DNA of 37,553 nt from an uncultured Collinsella sp. (lineage in GTDB: Bacteria; Actinomycetota; Coriobacteriia; Coriobacteriales; Coriobacteriaceae), in NCBI GenBank assembly GCA_902493125.1, contig CABUOF010000015.1:1-37553 (forward strand). The letters run 5' to 3'. The notes below the pieces were generated by a model that was not told where the DNA came from, searched no databases, and saw nothing but the letters and a program-made list of their open reading frames with translations. Positions 7,157-13,895 of this stretch are shown one piece after another; position 1 is the stretch's first letter, and every line of letters starts with the position of its first letter. Made by a program: the position numbers and the translations under genes.

Positions 7157-9478
7157 CTATCTAATCAATTGTAGTATATCTGCTTTCATGCAATTATCAA
7201 CCAACTTGTTTAGTTGCTCCTCGTTTGCCGATAGTCCCTCTTTTTTCAAAATGTCGCGCACCTCGTTCTTAGTAATCGGCTTTTCAAACAACGAAAGCAA
7301 AGCGAACGAAAAATCATTAACCGCACACATTCTATGGGTGGCACAACTCAGCAGTACTCTTAACCCCTCTTTTGAGCGTCCGACTTCTTTCACAAACGAA
7401 CTTTTAACCAATTGAAAACCATTATCGTGCATTACATAATCGGCATCGATATTTGTATTCAGCAATCCATAATGCAACAGTTCTTCTATCGCCCTTGTCA
7501 GCTCGAGGTCGCCCTGATCAAGGATAAGAGAAATGCTACAATCGGCCTCCAATAAACGGGCCAACTTAAGGTATACCAACTGGGAAACAGCATAGACATG
7601 ATGGTATTCAGAATTATAGAAGTAGGCAAATGGCTCAACGAGCACGACAGAGGTCTTGGAATCCAGCCAGATTCGATCAGCTGGATTTAGACTAGTTAGC
7701 CGTCGCTTTACTTTGGTCAAATGTCCCTTATACCTGACAGCGTGAATAGAATCTAGGATCCAGGTCACCTCTGAAATATGAAGCCGCTGGGGCAAGTCAA
7801 TTGTGTCGCTACCGTTTATGACCTCTTGCATATAAAAATCAATATGATGCTCATCAGATAAGGATTTTGCTTCATTTAAAGTTAAACCAGTGCCTGAAAC
7901 ATAATCCACTTCGAGGCGCAAATCCTCATATTGGGACTTCGGCATTACAGAGACACCATACTTATCGGGATGATTCCAAACATCCGACCCCATAACGAGA
8001 CCAAAATTCGTAAATCCTCTCGTGGAATATGGAACACCACATACCTGTTTTGAATAATTCAAAACATTCTCTGTATAAGCTAAGGTGTTCAGAGCCTCTT
8101 CTTTAGTTTCGGTCGGAAAGCCAATCATAAAGAATAGATGAACAGGAATACCCGCATTGAGACAATCATGGATATTGCGATCAATCCAATCAACTCTCGT
8201 GTTCTTCTTCATTAGATCAAGAACTCTTTGGTTGTATGACTCGAGGCCAAACTGAATCTGCCTACATCCACTTTGGTATATCTTGTTGAAAACGTCTGTA
8301 CTTAGGGTTGGAGAGAACCTCGTTTCTCCATGCCAGAAAAACGTTTTTCCCGATGCGTTTATTTCATCCGCGAGTTGCTCCATTCTTTTGCCTTCGAATG
8401 TTTCATCCACAAAAGAGAAAACTCTCGTGCCGTATTTTTCATTTAACCGACACATTATTTCAAATACTCTCGATATAGGCATCTTTCGGTAACAACCACC
8501 GGTAGCACCGGGAATGGTGCAGAAGGCGCAATGATTAAAACACTGCCTAGAGGAATAAACCGGCAATATTAACTCAGGCATGAAGTATTTAGAAAGGGCG
8601 AAGCCATCGAAATCGGGAACTGTATCGTTGATAAATGTTTGCTCAATCCGATGGTTTTTATATATCTTTCCACCTTTAGCATGGCAAAGGTTTGGAACAC
8701 AGTCGAGATTGTCATCACCAGAGTCAAGAGCCTCAAGAAGACGTGCAAGCGGCTCTTCGCCGTCATACATCATTATCGAATCAATGTATTCAAAAAAGGG
8801 ATGCCATTCTTTCATGCAGTCATCTGCTAAACGAGTAATGTAATTGCCGCCCAATGAGACGTGTTTAACAGATGGACATTCTTCTTTAATCAGTTTCGCT
8901 AACGTAACTGCAGAAATCAATTGGAAACAGCCGCTCACCGAAATCCCAATAAACTCGATTTTTTCCCTCTGAATACGCTTAAGAAAGGCAGTTTCATAGA
9001 AGGAAATAAACGGATTATGCAAGGTATCCGCAAGCGATTTCATTATTTCTGGTGTCGAATAATAATCATAGGGCAGATCTATGGAGTTGAACGTGTATTT
9101 AACTCCATATGAGACGTGATTTATGATATAGAGTGCATTTCTAAAAATGTTTTCAGCATATTGTCTTTCTTTTAGATTAAAGTATCTCTTCGATCTGAAA
9201 ATATCTTTTGCCTCGTCAACATTAAGTGCTGACTTTTGTATCAACTCGATTGTTAATTGAACATTCGAACTAAACGAATCCTTTGATTCCCGATACCTTT
9301 TACAGCACTCTTCGACATGTCTAAAAGATAGGAGGTCATCGTAAAATTCCACGTTTAAGTCAACAATGTCAACTTTGTATTGTTCAACCTCTTGAAGATA
9401 TGACTTCAAAACAGGCAAGGCAAGATACGGCCCCACTGGACTCCATCCTGGGGGAAATACTAAAAGCGTTTTAGGCAT
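7157..9478 (-). CDS. B12-binding-domain radical SAM enzyme, putative peptide maturase
   Basis: 773 residues. An N-terminal Rossmann-like region (TLLVFPPGWSPVGPYLALPVLKSYL, then FIGISVSGCFQLISAVTLAKLI and KHVSLGGNYIT near 205-215) is of the cobalamin-binding type, but no DxHxxG base-off motif is seen. The radical SAM core has the cluster motif CX3CX2C at Cys313, Cys317 and Cys320 (RQCFNHCAFC), preceded by a PDFDGFALSKYFMPELILPVYSSR stretch typical of B12-radical SAM proteins. Later motifs are IQFGLESYNQRVLDLMKKN and FFMIGFPTETKEEA. The last 60 residues (VNDFSFALLSLFEKPITKNEVRD onward) look like a winged helix of PqqD type and could bind a leader peptide. The start is 7 bases after the MFS stop with a weak ribosome site, suggesting coupling. 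The reaction (methylation, C-C bond or epimerisation) is unknown. Confidence 0.8.
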   Translation of the reverse strand: MPKTLLVFPPGWSPVGPYLALPVLKSYLQEVEQYKVDIVDLNVEFYDDLLSFRHVEECCKRYRESKDSFSSNVQLTIELIQKSALNVDEAKDIFRSKRYFNLKERQYAENIFRNALYIINHVSYGVKYTFNSIDLPYDYYSTPEIMKSLADTLHNPFISFYETAFLKRIQREKIEFIGISVSGCFQLISAVTLAKLIKEECPSVKHVSLGGNYITRLADDCMKEWHPFFEYIDSIMMYDGEEPLARLLEALDSGDDNLDCVPNLCHAKGGKIYKNHRIEQTFINDTVPDFDGFALSKYFMPELILPVYSSRQCFNHCAFCTIPGATGGCYRKMPISRVFEIMCRLNEKYGTRVFSFVDETFEGKRMEQLADEINASGKTFFWHGETRFSPTLSTDVFNKIYQSGCRQIQFGLESYNQRVLDLMKKNTRVDWIDRNIHDCLNAGIPVHLFFMIGFPTETKEEALNTLAYTENVLNYSKQVCGVPYSTRGFTNFGLVMGSDVWNHPDKYGVSVMPKSQYEDLRLEVDYVSGTGLTLNEAKSLSDEHHIDFYMQEVINGSDTIDLPQRLHISEVTWILDSIHAVRYKGHLTKVKRRLTSLNPADRIWLDSKTSVVLVEPFAYFYNSEYHHVYAVSQLVYLKLARLLEADCSISLILDQGDLELTRAIEELLHYGLLNTNIDADYVMHDNGFQLVKSSFVKEVGRSKEGLRVLLSCATHRMCAVNDFSFALLSLFEKPITKNEVRDILKKEGLSANEEQLNKLVDNCMKADILQLIR

Positions 9479-9485
9479 ATCAACG

Positions 9486-10670
9486 TCACATCTTTCGCAA
9501 ATAATTCAATTGAAACACAACTACCATCATAATTGAAAATACACCAAGTCCTGTAACGAGAATTGAGAACATCGCGATGCTCGTGAACAGCGAAACAAGG
9601 AGTGTTGAAATAACAACAGCAACCGATTGCAAAGACTCCCTAATTGAAAACAGGCTCATCGATTCAGATCCGTCTCTCGCCAAATCCTGCAGCGATGTTA
9701 TGAGAAGCACATCTTGAATGGCGTTTCCGGCACCGACGATAAAAAGGAAAATAAACGATATCCCAGACGCATAGCGATAGCCAAACGCCAGATACGCACC
9801 GAGCGCAAGATACGTCACAAAACAATATGATTTAACGCAATCGGAACCACTGATTAAACGACCGTATATTGTATTTCCGAACAACAGTCCGATTGTAAGA
9901 CTACTCTGAAGGAATCCGTATTGTATCGATGACGAGTCAAATTGCAATTGCGCTATAGCTGGCAAAAGAGAATTCAGAGAGCCGAATGCCACGCCACTAG
10001 AAATATCGATTAATAGGAAACCAATTGCCAAGTGCTTCGCGTTAAGATCACTAAATGCAGTCCAGTTTTTTTCATTTTTGCTTATCCCCTCTTTATCATT
10101 AACCTCGATAACCGACGGAACATCTCGCAGCAACCAGAACGACGCGGCAAAAGAAAGCGCGTCTAATGCAAGAACAGCCTCCGCCCCAAATTGAGCGACA
10201 ACAAAACCGCCGGCAACTGGCCCCAGAACCATCATCAAATTCTGCAGAAACCCAAACGAATTATTAATTACGTCGCGATTGATACTATTCGTATTGGCTC
10301 TTAACAACGAGTAAAAGCAGGGCATTTCAACCGTTCGGCAAAGCGATACCGCGCACGTAATAGCAAACATACTCCATTTACTATCAACAAAAATATAGCA
10401 AACGAATAATCCCGCGCGAATTAAGTCTGCCAATCTCATGGCCTGCAGTGTCCCGATACCCATCTTCTGAGGCAGCTGCGCGAGCGCAACTGAAAACAGA
10501 GAGGGGGCAAATCTGCAGCAGACCATCAAAGCAGTTGCAGAAACATCGTGAGTTACCTCGTAAATCAGCATTGGCAAAGCAATATTCGCACACCAATTGC
10601 CTATTTCGCTTATCCCTCTAGCAATATATAGGACCCGAACCGGACGGCTAGCTCTCAATACCGTGAACAT
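9486..10670 (-). CDS. MFS transporter, putative exporter of the modified peptide
   Basis: 394 residues with about 12 hydrophobic segments and the layout of small drug or siderophore exporters: the first helix region (RVLYIARGISEIGNWCANIALPMLIYEVT) with conserved small residues, the RLADLIRAGLFVCYIF loop and helix corresponding to motif A, VLGPVAGGFVVAQFGAEAVLALDALSFAASF around helices 5-6, then a cytoplasmic loop and a second six-helix half. The start lies 9 bases after GAGG and overlaps the DUF2087 gene by 23 bases. It sits between a DUF2087 gene and the radical SAM gene, so export of or resistance to the product is the natural reading. The substrate cannot be seen directly. Confidence 0.82.
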   Translation of the reverse strand: MFTVLRASRPVRVLYIARGISEIGNWCANIALPMLIYEVTHDVSATALMVCCRFAPSLFSVALAQLPQKMGIGTLQAMRLADLIRAGLFVCYIFVDSKWSMFAITCAVSLCRTVEMPCFYSLLRANTNSINRDVINNSFGFLQNLMMVLGPVAGGFVVAQFGAEAVLALDALSFAASFWLLRDVPSVIEVNDKEGISKNEKNWTAFSDLNAKHLAIGFLLIDISSGVAFGSLNSLLPAIAQLQFDSSSIQYGFLQSSLTIGLLFGNTIYGRLISGSDCVKSYCFVTYLALGAYLAFGYRYASGISFIFLFIVGAGNAIQDVLLITSLQDLARDGSESMSLFSIRESLQSVAVVISTLLVSLFTSIAMFSILVTGLGVFSIMMVVVFQLNYLRKM

Positions 10671-10929
10671 CAGGATTAACCTCGTATTTCAGGCCTCGCT
10701 CATCCCTTAATAGGAATCCATAATCAACCAAGTACCGCCTCAACACGGCATAATCAGGATAGAGCTGTGACAGCACACGATTAACCTGAAGCTCCGTATA
10801 ACTTGTATTTAATTCAAAGAAAGAGACGGCCCATAGCAGCATGATTCTTTTATAGCTTTCCTTTTTTGGAATTGAAACCAGCTCGCCATTCTTGAGAAAT
10901 CGTTTTTTAAAGTCTATTAGCTCATCCAT
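10648..10929 (-). CDS. DUF2087-domain protein, possible regulator
   Basis: 93 residues after a strong GGAGG (6-base gap). Almost the whole protein matches the DUF2087 pattern: FLKNGELVSIPKK, then KRIMLLWAVSFFE, YTELQVNRVLSQLYPDYAVLRRYLVDYGFL. This domain is often fused to ArsR- or LuxR-type DNA-binding modules and is thought to be a small winged-helix-like unit. Here it stands alone as first gene of the operon, so it may regulate the cassette or, less likely, assist peptide recognition. Neither is proven. It overlaps the MFS gene. Confidence 0.75.
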   Translation of the reverse strand: MDELIDFKKRFLKNGELVSIPKKESYKRIMLLWAVSFFELNTSYTELQVNRVLSQLYPDYAVLRRYLVDYGFLLRDERGLKYEVNPDVHGIES

Positions 10930-10956
10930 TCACATCCTCCATTTCATACGCATCTA

Positions 10957-10985
10957 ATACTAAAAATGCATACGCTTTAGGTCAT
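10957..10985 (-). promoter_or_regulatory. Likely promoter of the putative RiPP operon
   Basis: Leftward -35 ATGACC (10980-10985) and -10 TAGTAT (10957-10962) with a 17-base spacer, about 25 bases upstream of the DUF2087 start. Each hexamer matches the consensus at four of six positions. Confidence 0.45.
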
Positions 10986-11029
10986 CGTATTCGGCTTCTT
11001 TATTCGAACTAAACTCGAACTAATCTAAA

Positions 11030-11248
11030 TTATTTGCTCAAACACTCTTCGAAAGCTCGTTTTTCACTCTGAGTAAAACGCCCTTCCCAGTCAGTCCACG
11101 AACAGGAAGGCAACTCACAGCGAGCGGAGTCGAAGCCCTCTGCCGTCGGTCGTTCAAAATGCACGACAACCTTTTCGATATCCCCATCTGCAATCAGGTC
11201 AGAATGAACGACCTCGGTACCGTCTTCGAATGTCATATACGGGTACAT
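11030..11248 (-). CDS. Small conserved hypothetical protein, possibly truncated
   Basis: 72 residues starting MYPYMTFEDGTEVVHSDL, with GAGGTGG eight bases before the ATG at 11248. A longer frame to 11503 runs back over the next gene's start and is not credible. The sequence (KVVVHFERPTAEGFDSARCELPSCSWTDWEG) resembles small uncharacterised proteins that I recall being often found beside DUF4160-type genes in gut bacteria. Family members I recall are somewhat longer at the C-terminus; here the frame stops after FEECLSK, and a +1 shift would read a few more codons, so a recent truncation is possible. No partner gene is present. Function unknown. Confidence 0.6.
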   Translation of the reverse strand: MYPYMTFEDGTEVVHSDLIADGDIEKVVVHFERPTAEGFDSARCELPSCSWTDWEGRFTQSEKRAFEECLSK

Positions 11249-11422
11249 CACGTAAACCACCTCGCAATCGTAAATCCAGTTTAGCATCAAGCTATTGCAC
11301 CAAAGACAGCAAGCCCCCTTGATGAGTTGATGGTATCTGTTAAATGTCACGTACGATTCACATCTGGTGGGTACCCTGATGGCTACACGAAACGAAGCAG
11401 ATTTACACCGGGAGGACCCCGT

Positions 11423-12373
11423 ATGACAACCAAGTACACCGACGCGCCGCGCACGCGCGTCATGACGCCGGCATCGCTCAACAACGGCGTACACGAGAAC
11501 CATTCCATCGGACAGACCATGGCCATCGCGCCCAAAAAGGGCCTGTTCGACGACATTTCCATTCCCCAGATCATCGCCGGCGCCGCAGCTGCCGCCACGA
11601 GCGTGGCGCTTGCTTCAAAGATCGGCATTGCCGGCTCGGTGATTGGTGCCGCTGTGAGCTCAGTCATCACTGTTGTGTCCTCGCAGGTCTATCGCCACTT
11701 TATCTCCGCCAGCGCCAATGCCCTCAAAGGTACGTACGCTGACGTCGACTACCCCGCCGGCGCCTACGAGCCCGTTGAGCTTAATGCCGAGGAGCACCTG
11801 GGCGGCGCCGCGACTACGCAGGAGATGCGCCAGGTTGCGGGGCGCGCGACCACGGCGCGCGTCGCCCCCAACAGCTTGCGCGCCAAGGCGGCGGCAGAGC
11901 GCAGCCAGACGCAAAAGAAGGTCATCATCTTCTCGATCGCCATCGCCATTGTCGCAGTCATCGCCTGCGCTGGCGCCATCCTTATCACCACTGCCGGTGA
12001 GGGTCTGGGCGAGCGTCCCGAGCCAATCCTTTCGTCGCGCACGACCGAGAGCGATGCAAATGTCAACACCCAGTCGCAAGATCAGCAGGCGCAGGCGGAC
12101 GGCACGCAAGACAGTTCTACCTCAGCCGATTCGTCCTCGAACACCCAAAACCAATCGCAGGGCACCGATTCCTCTACGGCCAACAGTGGCACGCCGTCCG
12201 ACACGACCAACTCAAGCCAAACAACTGACGGTTCACAGCCGAACACGGGAGGCCAGACGAGCGACACCACGTCGGGAACGGGTGCAGCAGACAGCAACAA
12301 CAGCAATTCGAGCGGCACCACATCGGGCACGACATCTGACAGTTCAAGCCAAGGCACGACATCGGGCAACTAG
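11423..12373 (+). CDS. Membrane protein with Ser/Thr/Asn-rich C-terminal tail
   Basis: 316 residues from the ATG at 11423 (GGGAGG seven bases before). The N-terminal 45 residues are polar, followed by a long Ala/Gly-rich hydrophobic stretch (about 49-86) that could be one long or two short membrane helices. A charged linker (88-165) leads to a clear transmembrane helix (166-190, KKVIIFSIAIAIVAVIACAGAILI). Residues from about 205 to the end are low-complexity Ser, Thr, Asn, Gln, Gly and Asp. Such tails are usually outside the cell and may be glycosylated or span the wall. No catalytic motif or LPXTG sorting signal is seen. It is divergent from the preceding operon and followed by its own hairpin. 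Function unknown. Confidence 0.8.
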   Translation: MTTKYTDAPRTRVMTPASLNNGVHENHSIGQTMAIAPKKGLFDDISIPQIIAGAAAAATSVALASKIGIAGSVIGAAVSSVITVVSSQVYRHFISASANALKGTYADVDYPAGAYEPVELNAEEHLGGAATTQEMRQVAGRATTARVAPNSLRAKAAAERSQTQKKVIIFSIAIAIVAVIACAGAILITTAGEGLGERPEPILSSRTTESDANVNTQSQDQQAQADGTQDSSTSADSSSNTQNQSQGTDSSTANSGTPSDTTNSSQTTDGSQPNTGGQTSDTTSGTGAADSNNSNSSGTTSGTTSDSSSQGTTSGN

Positions 12374-12403
12374 GCGCTGCATCCCCAGATAGGCAACCTG
12401 TAC

Positions 12404-12438
12404 AACGGGCGCGAATCGACAGCGGTTCGCGCCCGTTT
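12404..12438 (+). terminator. Terminator of the membrane protein gene
   Basis: Perfect 12-bp stem AACGGGCGCGAA / TTCGCGCCCGTT with a 10-base loop and a short U-tract, 30 bases past the stop. Confidence 0.7.
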
Positions 12439-12509
12439 GCCTTGGGCGCCGCCATGGCGAGCGCCATGCGATGGTAAGATGCTTTACATGTGTAAAGAGG
12501 AGATTTGCC

Positions 12510-13805
12510 ATGAGCAAGACAATAGTTAGGCCCACGCTTTCGCTGGGCAACCGCATCTATCTGTATCGCCTGCTGCGCGATGCGATTGGATGCGGCAAGC
12601 AAACGTTTATGACGCAGGTCGAAGAGGCTCTCGCCGCTGGCGACATGACCGCTTATGACCTGGGCTTCGAATCCACGCGCGAGCTGCTCGAGGCGCTTGA
12701 CGACTGCATTAAGCTGACCGTCTTTAAGGGCGGTCGCCTGTATGCCACCGTCATCGCCAACGAGGCCTGGGATACCGCCCTTGCCAAAGGCGAGGACAAG
12801 CCCAAGGCTGCCAAGGGTGCCAAGCAGTCCTACAAAAAGAAAAAGCGCGGCGAGAAAGACCTCAAGGCTGTACGCCCCAAGCACGTTAAGCGTCCCGAGC
12901 CCGTGGCCGAAGTCGCTCCGGAGCCCGAGCCCGAGACAGAGATCGAAGTCGCTATTGAGGTAGCAGCAGAAGCCGAAACCGAAATCGCCGCCATGACCGA
13001 TCCCGAAGTCATGTCAGAGCAGGAAGCCGCTGTGGAGCTCAACGAGGCCCCCAAGTCGACAACCGAAGAAGCCGCTAACCAACCCGAGACGTCTGCGTTC
13101 CAAAACAGCGATGTCTTTGGCAACGAGGCCGAGGACGATCAGTCCGACGAGCCCGCCGATCAAGGCGCTACCGAGTCGGCGCCGGAGCCCGAGACGCCGC
13201 AGCCCGCCATCTCGATCACGGTCGTCTATGACCCCGAGAACGCCAACGCCGGCATCACCACCATGGCATCCACGCCGGTCGAAGCCAAGCTGCCTGTCGA
13301 GGCAGAGGACGCCCCGCAAGCCGATGCCAAAACCGAGACTGAAGACACATCCGTCTCCGTGGAACCGACAGATTCCGCAGTTAAGCCGGAACCGGTGCCT
13401 GAGTCTGCACCCGTCATCGAGTCCGCATCCGAACCTGTCTATGACCAGATTCCCGCACCGGCTCCGGTCCCCGCTGCAGTACCGGCCCCCGCACCTGCAA
13501 CGCCCGCCATCCCCGAGGACTTCCCCGTCGATTTCGCAAGCGAGGTCTTCTGCCCCGGCCCGCTTCTGCACCAGCTGTCGACCTATCTCCCCTACGGCGC
13601 CGATACCCTCGGCATTGTCGGCGAGTACTACTGGATCGCCCGCGAGCGCGGTACCATCGAGGCCGCGCGAAACCGCGCAAGCTTCCCCCTGCGCTACACA
13701 CAGGCCGGCGAGCGCCGCGAGGTCACCGTGCGCATCCGCCGCAACACCACCGGCGGCCTCGGAGCCACCTGGGCCATCGACAAGGTCGACGCCCCGGCCG
13801 AGTAA
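12510..13805 (+). CDS. LOTUS-like N-terminal domain protein with long acidic linker
   Basis: 431 residues from the ATG at 12510, preceded by AGAGGAG with a 7-base gap; 13 further in-frame upstream residues lack a ribosome site. Residues about 18-82 have the OST-HTH/LOTUS pattern: LYRLLRDAIG, then AYDLGFESTRELLEALDD and LTVFKGGRLYATV. Residues 96-128 are Lys/Arg-rich and could bind nucleic acid. A disordered Glu/Ala/Pro-rich linker of about 200 residues follows, and a folded C-terminal domain (about 345-431) has SEVFCPGPLLHQLSTYLPYGADTLGIVGEYYWIARERGTIE. The family of the C-terminal domain is not recognised. A role in RNA binding or processing is a guess from the LOTUS resemblance only. Confidence 0.78.
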   Translation: MSKTIVRPTLSLGNRIYLYRLLRDAIGCGKQTFMTQVEEALAAGDMTAYDLGFESTRELLEALDDCIKLTVFKGGRLYATVIANEAWDTALAKGEDKPKAAKGAKQSYKKKKRGEKDLKAVRPKHVKRPEPVAEVAPEPEPETEIEVAIEVAAEAETEIAAMTDPEVMSEQEAAVELNEAPKSTTEEAANQPETSAFQNSDVFGNEAEDDQSDEPADQGATESAPEPETPQPAISITVVYDPENANAGITTMASTPVEAKLPVEAEDAPQADAKTETEDTSVSVEPTDSAVKPEPVPESAPVIESASEPVYDQIPAPAPVPAAVPAPAPATPAIPEDFPVDFASEVFCPGPLLHQLSTYLPYGADTLGIVGEYYWIARERGTIEAARNRASFPLRYTQAGERREVTVRIRRNTTGGLGATWAIDKVDAPAE

Positions 13806-13806
13806 C

Positions 13807-13846
13807 AAAACGCGGCGAACGTCACAAAAACGTTCGCCGCGTTTTT
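13807..13846 (+). terminator. Terminator after the LOTUS-like gene
   Basis: Perfect 15-bp stem AAAACGCGGCGAACG / CGTTCGCCGCGTTTT with a 9-base loop, ending in a U-tract. The A-run on the other side could also serve leftward transcription from ettA. Confidence 0.85.
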
Positions 13847-13857
13847 CATTTTCTCAA

Positions 13858-13894
13858 TTGATGTGACAAAGGGACTGTCCCTTTGTCACATCAA
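13858..13894. repeat. Perfect 17-bp palindrome at the ettA 3' end
   Basis: TTGATGTGACAAAGGGA, then CTG, then TCCCTTTGTCACATCAA. It is one base from the ettA stop and 12 bases after another terminator. It lacks a U-tract, so it looks like a REP-type intergenic palindrome more than a normal terminator. Confidence 0.55.
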
Positions 13895-13895
13895 A

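Noticed and set aside
12174..12884. Leftward 236-codon open frame across two rightward genes
   Set aside because: Crosses the terminator at 12404-12438 and both real genes; no ribosome site or domain.
13014..13808. Leftward Gly/Arg-rich 264-codon frame
   Set aside because: Complement of the acidic Pro/Glu/Ala linker of the LOTUS-like gene; composition is the result of that bias.
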